Part shown: one piece after another, positions 36,335-45,823 of the stretch
How positions within the stretch are numbered: position 1 is the first letter of the stretch
How the letters are laid out: each line of letters begins with the position of its first letter
Source of the DNA: Winogradskyella haliclonae
GTDB taxonomy: Bacteria; Bacteroidota; Bacteroidia; Flavobacteriales; Flavobacteriaceae
Direction: 5' to 3'
Assembly: GCF_014635865.1 (NCBI RefSeq)
Contig: NZ_BMDQ01000001.1
Coordinates: forward strand, 310,001-374,000
Length of the DNA: 64,000 nt
The notes under the pieces: model-generated
The model's database searches: none
What the model saw: the letters and a program-made list of their open reading frames with translations, nothing else
What the model was told of the DNA's origin: nothing
Made by a program: the position numbers and the translations under genes

Positions 36335-36360
36335 AATCCTGCTTCTTGCAGGATTTTTTG
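36335..36360 (+). terminator. intrinsic terminator after aspS
   Basis: An 8-bp stem AATCCTGC/GCAGGATT with a 5-base loop is followed by TTTT. Confidence 0.85.
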
Positions 36361-36373
36361 TTAGATTTAACCT

Positions 36374-38155
36374 GTGCCAACTAAGTTCAACTTTTTTAGA
36401 CGATTACTCGTATGGAGATACAAACATATCTCCGAAAAAAACTTCGTGTTTTTATTAGCTCTTCTTATTGGGTTACTTTCAGGTTTGGTCGCAGTAACTA
36501 TAAAAAACATCACCTTTGCTATTGAGGCTATTTTTGAAAAAGGCATCAACTTATCAGAAAACAGCATTTACTTTATTTTGCCTGTTATTGGCTTGCTTTT
36601 AGTGTATTTATTCGTAAAATATGTTTCCAAAAAACCAAACGAGCATGCTATTCCATCGATATTATATTCCTTATCAAAACGTAATGGAATAATACCTAAG
36701 CGTAAAATTTATTTGCCATTAGTTACTGCACCACTTACTGTTGGGTTTGGTGGTTCTGTGGGTTTACTTGGACCAGCAATTGCATCTGCATCAGCTATAA
36801 GTTCTAGTTTAGGTCAATTACTACATATCGATAGAAAAACGAGAAGTTTATTGATTGGTTGTGCCTCTGCTGGAGCGATTGCTTCAATTTTTAAATCTCC
36901 AATTGCGGCTATTATTTTTGCCATAGAAGTATTTAGTTTGGATTTGACATTCGCTTCGCTTCTTCCACTTTTAATTGCTTCAATCTCGTCAGTAATTACA
37001 TCTTACTTTTTCTTAGGTGACAGTGTGCTTTTTAATTTTACTGTTTCAGAAAAGTTTCAGATTAAGGATACATTATTCTATATATTATTAGGAATAGGAA
37101 CTGGTGTTGCTTCTATATATTTTACAAAGATATATTTTGGTGTTACATCCATTTTTAACCGGTTAAAATCAGCAAGGCATAAATTAATTATTGGCGGACT
37201 AGCTATTGGTGTTATGCTTTATTTCATCCCGCCACTATATGGTGAAGGTTTTGGATTTATTAATGATTTGATGCTGGGTAATGACAGTAAAGCTATTGGT
37301 GCATCTCTTTTTGATGATTACATCGATAATATTTGGGTCGTCATTGCGCTACTTTTTGGTATTACGGTTTTTAAAGCCATTGCCATGACGACTACCTTTG
37401 CTGCAGGTGGTACTGGTGGAATCATTATTCCAACACTGGTCATGGGAAGCTCATTAGGCAATCTCTTTGCCAAGATTATTAATAATTGTGGTTTAGGGTT
37501 TTCGGTGTCTGAAGCTAATTTTACATTGATTGGTATGGCTGGCTTAATTGCAGGTGTTTTACATGCACCATTAACCGCTATTTTCTTAATTGCTGAAATT
37601 ACAGGTGGTTACCAATTATTTGTACCACTAATGATAACGGCTTCAATGTCTTTTATCATTAATAAAAATGTATTGGACCACACCATTTATACTAAAGAGC
37701 TGCTTGAAAAAGGTGCGCTATTAACACAAGACAAAGATAAAAGTGTCCTTACTTTAATGAAATTAGATAGCGTTATTGAGCAAAATTTTGTGGTATTACA
37801 ACCTGAAATGACCCTCGGAGATATGCTGAAAAATGGTGTCGCCAAATCTAGCAGAAATCTATTTCCTGTTACCGATGATGACCATAATTTTATGGGCATT
37901 ATTCTGTTAGATGATATCAGAACAGTCATGTTTGACCAAACACTTTATGAGTCTACAACCGTTGAAACCTTTATGCATCTTCCGCCAGAATTTATTGTTT
38001 ACGAAAAGGATAGTATGCAAAAAGTAATGAAAAAATTCCAAGATTCTGGCGCATGGAATTTACCCGTAATTAAAGACGAAAAATATTACGGTTTCATTTC
38101 AAAATCTAAGTTATTGACTGCCTACAGAAAAGAATTAATTAATTTTACATCTTAA
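36374..38155 (+). CDS. CLC-family chloride channel/transporter with CBS pair
   Basis: 593 residues with about ten membrane helices (25-430) and two CBS domains at the C terminus (about 450-590). The ion-path loops are recognisable as HAIPSIL, GGSVGLLGPAIA and GGTGGIIIPTLVMG. The second corresponds to the GREGP motif, but the gating glutamate position is Leu132 (codon at 36767). Exchangers need that glutamate, so this copy may be an uncoupled channel; that is inference. The start is GTG 36374, as no ATG occurs near the N terminus. It is 4 bases upstream of a small membrane protein gene. Confidence 0.9.
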   Translation: MPTKFNFFRRLLVWRYKHISEKNFVFLLALLIGLLSGLVAVTIKNITFAIEAIFEKGINLSENSIYFILPVIGLLLVYLFVKYVSKKPNEHAIPSILYSLSKRNGIIPKRKIYLPLVTAPLTVGFGGSVGLLGPAIASASAISSSLGQLLHIDRKTRSLLIGCASAGAIASIFKSPIAAIIFAIEVFSLDLTFASLLPLLIASISSVITSYFFLGDSVLFNFTVSEKFQIKDTLFYILLGIGTGVASIYFTKIYFGVTSIFNRLKSARHKLIIGGLAIGVMLYFIPPLYGEGFGFINDLMLGNDSKAIGASLFDDYIDNIWVVIALLFGITVFKAIAMTTTFAAGGTGGIIIPTLVMGSSLGNLFAKIINNCGLGFSVSEANFTLIGMAGLIAGVLHAPLTAIFLIAEITGGYQLFVPLMITASMSFIINKNVLDHTIYTKELLEKGALLTQDKDKSVLTLMKLDSVIEQNFVVLQPEMTLGDMLKNGVAKSSRNLFPVTDDDHNFMGIILLDDIRTVMFDQTLYESTTVETFMHLPPEFIVYEKDSMQKVMKKFQDSGAWNLPVIKDEKYYGFISKSKLLTAYRKELINFTS

Positions 38156-38159
38156 CGCT

Positions 38160-38408
38160 ATGAAACCTATAAAAATTATAACATTTATAGCCTTACTGGC
38201 TTCAATAGCAAGTATTATTTGTGGTTATGTTCTAGATGTTCCGTATTCAAAGAAACTAATTGGGTTTGGTGTTATGGGTATTTTCTTTGTTGTATTTCCG
38301 TTATTCTCCTATTATCGATGGAAAGATAAAGACGCTAAAGACTATATGATTACCAAAGAAAGTTTAAATAAAATGCGTGAAAATCAAAAGCGTAAAAAAC
38401 AATTGTAG
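38160..38408 (+). CDS. small two-helix membrane protein
   Basis: 82 residues with two hydrophobic helices (about 5-25 and 36-56) and a long basic C-terminal tail (MRENQKRKKQL). No family is recognised. It follows the CLC gene by 4 bases and is probably cotranscribed with it. Confidence 0.7.
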   Translation: MKPIKIITFIALLASIASIICGYVLDVPYSKKLIGFGVMGIFFVVFPLFSYYRWKDKDAKDYMITKESLNKMRENQKRKKQL

Positions 38409-38454
38409 CGCTAAACATATTTGTAACATTTTGAAATAAAACAATTTATTAACA

Positions 38455-38481
38455 TTGGTAATGTTTTTAACTGTATCTTTG
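38455..38481 (+). promoter_or_regulatory. cold-shock gene promoter
   Basis: TTG at 38455-38457 and TATCTTTG at 38474-38481 (spacer 16). The leader of about 27 bases before the ATG is AT-rich. Confidence 0.6.
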
Positions 38482-38508
38482 CACTTTAATTTTTATTTAT
38501 AATTTATA

Positions 38509-38700
38509 ATGACTGGAACAGTTAAATTTTTTAATGATTCAAAAGGATTTGGATTCATTACTAACGAAGAAACAGGAAAAGATATCTTCGTTCACGTATC
38601 AAACCTTAATGGTTTGGAGATTCGCGAAGGCGATCAAGTAGAGTACACAGAAGAAGAAGGCCGTAAAGGAATGGTAGCTGCTAACATCAGCATCCTTTAA
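38509..38700 (+). CDS. cspA: cold-shock domain protein
   Basis: 63 residues, a single OB-fold RNA chaperone. RNP1 is KGFGFI and RNP2 is IFVHV, the two RNA-binding strands, in canonical spacing (MTGTVKFFNDSKGFGFI start). It probably keeps mRNA unfolded at low temperature or in growth transitions. It has its own promoter and a strong terminator. The symbol is a family name; several copies per genome are usual. Confidence 0.95.
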   Translation: MTGTVKFFNDSKGFGFITNEETGKDIFVHVSNLNGLEIREGDQVEYTEEEGRKGMVAANISIL

Positions 38701-38723
38701 GAGATATACTTTATTTAGCATGC

Positions 38724-38754
38724 AACGCTCAACTTTTGGTTGGGCGTTTTTTTT
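38724..38754 (+). terminator. intrinsic terminator after the cold-shock gene
   Basis: A 10-bp stem AACGCTCAAC/GTTGGGCGTT (one G-T pair) is followed by eight T. Confidence 0.9.
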
Positions 38755-38788
38755 GGCTTCAACTCTGCTCAGCCATCAAAACATATAA

Positions 38789-39238
38789 TCAGTTTAGATT
38801 ACGCTTTTCAATAAAAAAGCGTTTCATTAGTGCTGAAGCTTCGTCTTCCAAAACACCGCCAATGACTTTAGTCTTAGGGTGCAATTTTGTCCCCATAGCC
38901 TTAAATCCACGTTGCTCATCTGTGGCTCCATAAACAATTTTAGATATCTGACTCCAATACAAGGCACCAGCACACATCTGGCAAGGTTCTAAGGTGACAT
39001 ACAGTGTACAATTATGCAAATACTTTCCGCCCAAAAAATTGGCAGCTGATGTAATTGCCTGCATCTCGGCATGTGCTGTAACATCATTTAGCAGCTCCGT
39101 TAAGTTATGAGAGCGTGCAATAATTTTATCATCAATAATTACAACAGCACCAACAGGGATTTCGCCTTTTTCAAAAGCAGCCTCTGCCTCTTGAAGTGCT
39201 TTTCTCATAAAGTATGTGTCGTCGAAAGGGTTAATCAT
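38789..39238 (-). CDS. tadA: tRNA-specific adenosine deaminase
   Basis: Converts A34 to inosine in tRNA-Arg(ACG). 149 residues; zinc-binding HAEMQAI with catalytic Glu, and PCQMCAGAL with the two Cys ligands. FIEKRNLN is the C-terminal end. The start ATG 39238 is directly preceded by a TAnnTTTG element. It is divergent from dxs. Confidence 0.94.
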   Translation of the reverse strand: MINPFDDTYFMRKALQEAEAAFEKGEIPVGAVVIIDDKIIARSHNLTELLNDVTAHAEMQAITSAANFLGGKYLHNCTLYVTLEPCQMCAGALYWSQISKIVYGATDEQRGFKAMGTKLHPKTKVIGGVLEDEASALMKRFFIEKRNLN

Positions 39239-39242
39239 ACAT

Positions 39243-39250
39243 CAAATATA
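39243..39250 (-). promoter_or_regulatory. TAnnTTTG promoter for tadA
   Basis: The plus strand reads CAAATATA (TATATTTG on the minus strand), ending 4 bases before the tadA ATG. Confidence 0.6.
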
Positions 39251-39323
39251 ACTTTAGTAAAATTTATTCATATTAATAATATCAATTTTTATATCAGAAA
39301 TGTAAAAATTAGTATTCATATCG

Positions 39324-39331
39324 TAGCTTTG
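39324..39331 (+). promoter_or_regulatory. TAnnTTTG promoter for dxs
   Basis: TAGCTTTG ends 4 bases before ATG 39336, again implying a nearly leaderless mRNA. No clear -33 TTG is seen. Confidence 0.6.
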
Positions 39332-39335
39332 TCTT

Positions 39336-41117
39336 ATGAGCAATAGCTTACTCGACAACATTAACCTTCCAAAAGACTTAAGGCAATTATCGCAAGATGA
39401 TTTATCCCAGCTTGCACAAGAGTTACGCGAGTTTATCATAAACATTGTGGCCACAAAAGAAGGGCATTTAGGTGCAAGTTTAGGTGTGGTCGAGTTAACT
39501 ATTGCATTGCATTATGTATTTAATACACCTGAAGATCTGCTCATTTGGGATGTAGGACATCAAGCGTACGGACATAAAATATTGACGGGTCGCAAAGAAA
39601 TTTTTGATACCAATAGGCAACTTGCCGGTATTAGCGGTTTCCCTAAAAGAGATGAAAGTGATTATGACACCTTTGGCGTTGGGCATTCATCAACATCAAT
39701 ATCTGCTACTTTGGGTATGGCCATTGCTTCTAAATTAAATGGTGATACCAACAAACAACATATTGCTGTTATTGGCGATGCCTCTATTGCTAGCGGCATG
39801 GCTTTTGAAGGCTTAAATCATGCTGGTGTGACTGATGCAAATTTGCTCGTAATCCTCAATGACAATGCTATTGGTATTGACCCAAGCGTTGGTGCTCTAA
39901 AACAATATTTGACCAACGTAAAAAAAGGCACGCAAAAGCAAGACAATATTTTTGAGGCTTTAAACTTTGACTATTCAGGACCCGTTGATGGGCATGATTT
40001 GTCAAAATTAATTTCGGAATTAGAACGTTTAAAATCTGTAAAAGGTCCAAAGTTTTTACATGTTATTACCACTAAAGGCAAAGGCTTAAAGCAAGCTGAA
40101 GAAAATCAAGTCAAATATCATGCACCAGGAAAGTTTGATGCCAAAACTGGAGAGCTTATTACCAAATCTAGTTCTAACCAGCTGCCACCTAAATTTCAAG
40201 ATGTCTTTGGTGAGACCATCGTAGAACTTGCTAAACAAAACGAAAAAATTGTAGGTATAACACCTGCAATGCCTACAGGTAGCTCTCTAAAATACATGAT
40301 GGAAGCTATACCAGAGCGGGCATTTGATGTTGGTATTGCCGAGCAACATGCTGTAACATTGGCTGCCGGAATGGTAACACAAGGACTCATCCCGTTTTGT
40401 AATATCTATTCGACGTTTTTACAACGGGCTTATGATCAGGTTATTCATGATGTGGCTATTCAAAATTTACCTGTAATATTTTGTTTGGATAGAGCCGGTT
40501 TAGTGGGTGAAGATGGCGCTACGCATCATGGTGTTTTTGATTTGGCCTATTTAAGATGCATTCCTAATTTGGTGATTTTTGCGCCTCGCAATGCTGTAGA
40601 GTTACGTCATATGATGTACACCGTTCAAAAAGGTATTGATTTTCCTATGGCGATACGTTATCCGAGAGGTCGCGGTATTTTATTAGACTGGAAAACACCT
40701 TTTGAAACTGTTGAGATTGGTAAAGGAAAATGCTTAAAAGAAGGCGTTGATATTGCTGTATTATCTATTGGCACAACTGCTAATACTGTTACAAACGTGA
40801 TTGAAAATAACCCAAAATTCCACAATATTGGGCACTACGACATGCGCTTCGTAAAACCACTAGATGGTGATCTTCTCCACATTTTATTCAAAAAATATAA
40901 GGCAATCATTAGCATAGAAGATGGTGTTGTTACTGGTGGTTTTGGGTCTGCGGTTTTAGAATTTGCTAATGCCAATAATTACAAAACTAAAATTGAAATT
41001 CTTGGTATTAAAGACCAATTTACAGAACATGGTACTGTAAACGAGCTTAAAGCAATTAATGGTATCGACGAAAATGGCTTACGAGAAACACTAGAGGAAT
41101 TAATCCTCAGTCTCTAA
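39336..41117 (+). CDS. dxs: 1-deoxy-D-xylulose-5-phosphate synthase
   Basis: First enzyme of the MEP isoprenoid pathway, condensing pyruvate with glyceraldehyde 3-phosphate using thiamine diphosphate. 593 residues with GHLGASLGVVELTIALHYVF, DVGHQAYGHKILTGR, the ThDP motif GDASIASGMAFEGLNHAG to NDN, and the second-domain RAGLVGEDGATHHGVFD. The length is slightly short of the 620-residue enteric form, as is common in Bacteroidota. Its product pathway feeds the polyprenyl synthase at 26685. Confidence 0.95.
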   Translation: MSNSLLDNINLPKDLRQLSQDDLSQLAQELREFIINIVATKEGHLGASLGVVELTIALHYVFNTPEDLLIWDVGHQAYGHKILTGRKEIFDTNRQLAGISGFPKRDESDYDTFGVGHSSTSISATLGMAIASKLNGDTNKQHIAVIGDASIASGMAFEGLNHAGVTDANLLVILNDNAIGIDPSVGALKQYLTNVKKGTQKQDNIFEALNFDYSGPVDGHDLSKLISELERLKSVKGPKFLHVITTKGKGLKQAEENQVKYHAPGKFDAKTGELITKSSSNQLPPKFQDVFGETIVELAKQNEKIVGITPAMPTGSSLKYMMEAIPERAFDVGIAEQHAVTLAAGMVTQGLIPFCNIYSTFLQRAYDQVIHDVAIQNLPVIFCLDRAGLVGEDGATHHGVFDLAYLRCIPNLVIFAPRNAVELRHMMYTVQKGIDFPMAIRYPRGRGILLDWKTPFETVEIGKGKCLKEGVDIAVLSIGTTANTVTNVIENNPKFHNIGHYDMRFVKPLDGDLLHILFKKYKAIISIEDGVVTGGFGSAVLEFANANNYKTKIEILGIKDQFTEHGTVNELKAINGIDENGLRETLEELILSL

Positions 41118-41282
41118 ATCTAAAGTGGCCAAAGTTTCAGTATTCGACTGCTCTACTTCATTACTAATTTCTGAAGAATCTGCTTTTGAAGCACTCACAC
41201 CATGTGATATATCATCAATGATTAATAAACATGCAACAACTGCAAAAAAAACGACAAAAGCACTAAGTACATTATTTTTCAT
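41100..41282 (-). CDS. possible small single-pass membrane protein
   Basis: 60 residues: MKNNVLSAFVVFF begins a membrane helix (about 5-24), then an acidic, serine-rich tail. It overlaps the 3' end of dxs by 18 bases on the opposite strand. I find no TAnnTTTG promoter upstream. The signal-anchor plus acidic tail looks like a real small protein rather than random coding, but no homology is recognised. Confidence 0.45.
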   Translation of the reverse strand: MKNNVLSAFVVFFAVVACLLIIDDISHGVSASKADSSEISNEVEQSNTETLATLDLETED

Positions 41283-41399
41283 GGTTGGTAGATTTGGGGT
41301 TCTAACATTTCAAATTAATGTATTATATCGTTAAAAAACAAATTTTATCGATGAAATACATGTTTAATTTTACAAACAACTGTTTATCAGTAACTTAAA

Positions 41400-42749
41400 T
41401 TATATTGAATTTCCATTAAATCTATGATATAACAGCATCGCATTAGAATCTGACAGCTTTGAAACATACAAACAGACAGCTATTAAATTATCATACAGAG
41501 CGTTATTAGATAAGTTAACGGTCTCTGGTAGCGTTTTTAGAATAAGCTTATCGTAACTCGTTAAATGACCAGAATAGACATTACTTGCTACTTTTCCCAA
41601 GACAGAAAGAATGCCTTCTAAAACTTTATATCCTGCAATTTCTTTGTGGACGACCTCAGCGGATTGATATACTTTTTTGATACTAATATCTATAATATCA
41701 GAAATTTGAGCTTTGTAACTACTAACATCCAATAAACCTGTTTCAAATTTACCAGCTAAAATCTGTTCTTCATTTTTCATAAAAATAGAAACCGCCTCAT
41801 CAATTAGCGTTCCAATAGCAAGTGCTCTCAAATAACTTACACGATCTTCAGTGGTTTTTAAAGCATTATACTTTTCAGTGTTTATCGTGTTTTTTACTAG
41901 CTTAATTAAATATTCTAACGCATAGTCTTCTTCAATTAATCCTAGATTTATACCATCTTCAAAATCAATAATAGTATAGCATATGTCATCAGCAGCTTCA
42001 ACCAAATATGCTAGTGGATGTCTTGCATACGCATTATTAGCTTTATCTCTAACTTCAAGCCCTAATTCTTCTGCAATTGCCTTAAAGGTCTCTTCTTCAC
42101 TTTGAAAAAAGCCATACTTTTTATCTGCAATATGTGTGGTAGGCTTTTTAGGCAACGATGCTTTTGGATATTTCATAAATGCACCAAGCGTAGCGTAACT
42201 CAACCTCAATCCGCCTTCTCGACCAACTCTACTCTCGGTTAAAATTTTAAACCCGTTGGCATTACCTTCAAAATCACATAAATCTTTATACTGCTTTTTA
42301 GTAAGTTGACCCTCAAATTCTTTTCCTTCGCCTTCTTTAAAGTAAGCGCCAATTGCTTTTTCTCCAGAGTGCCCAAATGGTGGGTTCCCAATATCGTGAG
42401 CTAAGGCTGCCGCTGCAACAATGGCTCCAAAATCATTAATTTGATAGCCGTGAATTTTTTGAAGATGCGGATGCTTCTCTAACAATAATCGCCCTACTTG
42501 TCGCCCTAAAGAACGCCCAACAACACTAACCTCTAAACTATGTGTTAACCGCGTATGCACAAAGTCTGTTTGAGACAATGGCACAACTTGTGTTTTATCT
42601 TGAAGGCTTCTAAATTCTGAAGAAAAAATAATACGATCGTAATCGACTTCAAAGCCCAAACGCGTTTCGTCTTGTTCTTGGCGCAGTCGTTTATTTACGT
42701 CTCCAAAACGCTTTAAGGACAGGAGTTGTTCCCAATTCATGAGTTGCAT
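41400..42749 (-). CDS. dgt: deoxyguanosinetriphosphate triphosphohydrolase-like protein
   Basis: HD-domain enzyme that hydrolyses dNTPs to nucleoside and triphosphate. 449 residues; histidine in THSLEVSVVGRSLGR, then the paired His-Asp of ALAHDIGNPPFGHSGEKAI, then the distal Asp in AADDICYTIIDFEDG. RFGDVNKRLRQEQDETRLGF is the usual N-terminal start. An internal ATG at 42740 is an alternative start. It is probably one factor in dNTP balance alongside nrdAB and the dCMP deaminase, which lie elsewhere in the window. Confidence 0.92.
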   Translation of the reverse strand: MQLMNWEQLLSLKRFGDVNKRLRQEQDETRLGFEVDYDRIIFSSEFRSLQDKTQVVPLSQTDFVHTRLTHSLEVSVVGRSLGRQVGRLLLEKHPHLQKIHGYQINDFGAIVAAAALAHDIGNPPFGHSGEKAIGAYFKEGEGKEFEGQLTKKQYKDLCDFEGNANGFKILTESRVGREGGLRLSYATLGAFMKYPKASLPKKPTTHIADKKYGFFQSEEETFKAIAEELGLEVRDKANNAYARHPLAYLVEAADDICYTIIDFEDGINLGLIEEDYALEYLIKLVKNTINTEKYNALKTTEDRVSYLRALAIGTLIDEAVSIFMKNEEQILAGKFETGLLDVSSYKAQISDIIDISIKKVYQSAEVVHKEIAGYKVLEGILSVLGKVASNVYSGHLTSYDKLILKTLPETVNLSNNALYDNLIAVCLYVSKLSDSNAMLLYHRFNGNSI

Positions 42750-42968
42750 TTTTTAGTACAGGCAAGATATACAAATTGAGAAATAAGACATTAGCTTTGA
42801 TTAGAAAAGTAATAACATTTTTAATGTTAATAAATTGTTGTCTAATACGCCTAGCTCTTAATATTAAGCTAACCATTGTATAACCTTTTTATTACCAATC
42901 ATTAATTTTTGATTAACCTATAAGCTAGAATTGCGACGTTTCTTTGCACCATCAATTATAAAAAACTG

Positions 42969-45785
42969 ATGAGACAAATTATATTACTTTTTATTTTCCT
43001 TTTTACAGCTTTTGTACAAGCACAGGATACAGGCTCAATCGTTGGAAAATTAACTGATAAGGAATTTAATAACGAACCTCTTCCTTTCGCTAATGTCCTT
43101 ATAAAAGGGACAACCACTGGTGTTACTTCTGATATTGATGGTAATTATAGACTAGATAATTTAACTCCTGGAACCTACACGATTCAATTTAGCTTTGTGG
43201 GTTACGAAACTATTGAGAAGCAAGTTATTGTTGAAGCAGGCAAAGAAACAAAGCTTGATATTTTAATGTTTGCAAGTGCTGCCTCACTTGATGAAGTTGT
43301 CATTAAAACTACGGCAAAAAGAGAAACTGAAACTGCACTTCTTTTAGATCAAAAGAAAGCCACTACTATTAAACAAAGTATTGGTGCTCAAGAATTATCT
43401 CGTAAAGGGGTTAGTGATGCCGCTGGTGCTGTGACTAAAATATCTGGTATCTCAAAACAAGAAGGTGGCGGTAATGTTTACGTTCGTGGCCTTGGGGATC
43501 GTTATTTAAATACGACATACAATGGCCTTACACTTCCTGCTAATAATATTGAAAAGAAAAATATGGACCTTAATCTTTTCTCTTCTGACGTGATCCAAAA
43601 TGTAGGTGTTAGCAAAACGTATGCTGCTAATTTTTATGGCGATTTTGCAGCAGGGAATGTAGATATCGTTGCTAAAGAACACACAGGAGATTTTTTCTTA
43701 GATGTAAATCTAGGATCAAATTTTAACTCAAATGCAATTGGTAAAAACTTTGTAAAGAGTGAAGGGACTGGTTATTTTGGTTTTTATAACAGATACCGTA
43801 ATAATCCTTACGCTGTTATTCTATCTCACGGTGTAGACCCACAAGGTATTGATGGCTCTTTAGGTATTGAAGGAAATTTTTCTGCTGGTGATTCTTGGGA
43901 AATTGGAGAAGAATCTCGTTTAAGCATTTTCACAACAGCTGCTTTTGGTAGTAGTTTTGAATACAGAAGAGGCCAATTTGCTAATGTAACTGCTGCGGCA
44001 AACACCATCTTCCAAGATGCTGAAGAGTTTGAATTTACTCGTAACACAACAGCAATGGCTAATGTTGTATACCGTATTAACAACGATCATAAAATAAAAT
44101 TCAACTCTTTATTCATTAACGCTGCTACAGATGAAGTAGGCCGTTTTGGTATTGACGGACGTGGCTATAACCGTAACACTATTGCTGATAATGATGATTT
44201 TGGATTCTTTACTCAAAATGTTCAGTTCGAGCAGGATATGATTTTTGTAAATCAAATTCTTGGTACAAGTAACCTTAGTGAAAAATTAAAATTAGATTAC
44301 GGCATAGGGTACAATAACGTTCTAGCTCGTCAGCCAGATCGTAAGCGTATTGCTTTAGAGCGTTTTGAAAATACGCTTGATAATGACCCAAGTACAAACG
44401 CTATTTTTTACAGAAATGTCGACTTTGATAATCAGCGTTACTTCCAAAATATTGAAGACAGTGAATTTAATGCACGAGTTAATTTAAGCTATGAGCAATC
44501 CGAAACCTTAAAGTTTAACTTTGGTTATAACGGACGTATTAAGGAACGTAGCTTCGACAACCAGCGTTATGGCTACGAAATCATAAATCCTCTAACAGAA
44601 ATAGAAGACCCTAATAATTTCGACGCGTTCTTCTCAACTGAAAACTTAGGTGTTTTATACAATACAAGTGTATTCCGTCCATTACCTGGTTTAGAAAGAG
44701 AAAATCTACCAGGACAATTAGAGAACACGTATAGCGGTAATCTTGATGTACATGCGCTTTACGCAGATGCCGTCTACAAAGCTGGAGAAAAATGGACCTT
44801 TGTCCCTGGGCTTCGTGTAGAGAAATTTAACCAAGATATTAGTTACGATGTGATTAATTTGTCTTTTAATAATCCTGGAAGCAACGAAGCTGACGAAACT
44901 TTTTTCTTACCTAGTTTAAATGTAAAGTATGCGTTAACAGAAGATCAAAACCTTCGTTTTTCTGCAAGCAGAACAGTTTCTAACCCAGAGTTCAAAGAAG
45001 TTGCGCCATTTGTTTACGAGAATGTAACCGATCGTATTGGTGGTAACCCTGACCTTTTAAATGACCCTGCGTTCTCAACGATTGTAAACTTAGATTTAAA
45101 GTACGAATGGTTTATTAATAGCGGTGAGATATTTTCTATAGGTGTTTTTAATAAAACCATAAATGATCCTGTAAACTTAGTTTCGGCAAATGATGCTACA
45201 GGTACACAACGTTTCTTTAGAACAGGTGACCGTGCTGATGTTTTCGGAATCGAGCTTGAAGTTAGAAAAAGACTGATTAAAGATGAAGACGAAAACAGTA
45301 TTCTATCCGCTGGTATGAATGTGACTTACACTTCTACAAAACAAGATTTAAAGACTGTATCTGGAACATTTAACACCAACTTCAATAGAGACTCTGATGA
45401 GCTTCAAGGTGCTTCACCGGTTCTTATCAATGCTGATGTAAGCTATAGCCCAACTTTTGGCGAATATAAGCCAGTTGCAAACCTTGTCTTTTCTTATTTC
45501 TCAGACCGTATTGATGCACTAGGTTCAGGACAGTTAGGAAACATCATTGAAAAAGGAGTTCCAACCTTAGACTTTGTGTGGAAAAATACGATTAACAAAA
45601 AATTTGAAATTAATGCTAGTGTCAAAAACATATTAGACCCTACAATAGAACGTGTCCGTGAAAATGTGTCTTTTGATACAACGTTAGCAAATGACTTAGG
45701 TATAAATTCTAATCTCTCTGAGTTTGCCTTATCAAGCTATAAAAGAGGTATTAACGCAAGCATACAATTCAAGTATAAATTTTAA
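42969..45785 (+). CDS. TonB-dependent receptor with carboxypeptidase-regulatory-like domain
   Basis: 938 residues. Signal peptide (1-18, FVQAQ), then a CarboxypepD_reg-like domain (about 22-108; PFANVLIKGTTTGVTSDIDG). A plug follows (about 120-235; GGGNVYVRGLGDRYLNTTYN), then a 22-strand-type outer-membrane barrel ending in a typical strand (INASIQFKYKF). It imports a substrate across the outer membrane using energy from an ExbB/ExbD/TonB motor. It is followed after 38 bases by a beta-helix lipoprotein, as in many substrate-uptake pairs. Substrate unknown. Confidence 0.93.
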   Translation: MRQIILLFIFLFTAFVQAQDTGSIVGKLTDKEFNNEPLPFANVLIKGTTTGVTSDIDGNYRLDNLTPGTYTIQFSFVGYETIEKQVIVEAGKETKLDILMFASAASLDEVVIKTTAKRETETALLLDQKKATTIKQSIGAQELSRKGVSDAAGAVTKISGISKQEGGGNVYVRGLGDRYLNTTYNGLTLPANNIEKKNMDLNLFSSDVIQNVGVSKTYAANFYGDFAAGNVDIVAKEHTGDFFLDVNLGSNFNSNAIGKNFVKSEGTGYFGFYNRYRNNPYAVILSHGVDPQGIDGSLGIEGNFSAGDSWEIGEESRLSIFTTAAFGSSFEYRRGQFANVTAAANTIFQDAEEFEFTRNTTAMANVVYRINNDHKIKFNSLFINAATDEVGRFGIDGRGYNRNTIADNDDFGFFTQNVQFEQDMIFVNQILGTSNLSEKLKLDYGIGYNNVLARQPDRKRIALERFENTLDNDPSTNAIFYRNVDFDNQRYFQNIEDSEFNARVNLSYEQSETLKFNFGYNGRIKERSFDNQRYGYEIINPLTEIEDPNNFDAFFSTENLGVLYNTSVFRPLPGLERENLPGQLENTYSGNLDVHALYADAVYKAGEKWTFVPGLRVEKFNQDISYDVINLSFNNPGSNEADETFFLPSLNVKYALTEDQNLRFSASRTVSNPEFKEVAPFVYENVTDRIGGNPDLLNDPAFSTIVNLDLKYEWFINSGEIFSIGVFNKTINDPVNLVSANDATGTQRFFRTGDRADVFGIELEVRKRLIKDEDENSILSAGMNVTYTSTKQDLKTVSGTFNTNFNRDSDELQGASPVLINADVSYSPTFGEYKPVANLVFSYFSDRIDALGSGQLGNIIEKGVPTLDFVWKNTINKKFEINASVKNILDPTIERVRENVSFDTTLANDLGINSNLSEFALSSYKRGINASIQFKYKF

Positions 45786-45823
45786 CCCAATCAAAAACGA
45801 TTATTAAATTAATTCGAAACAAA

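Noticed and set aside
41125..41334. 69-residue plus-strand open frame after dxs
   Set aside because: Overlaps the more plausible minus-strand membrane peptide; no signal peptide or recognised motif.
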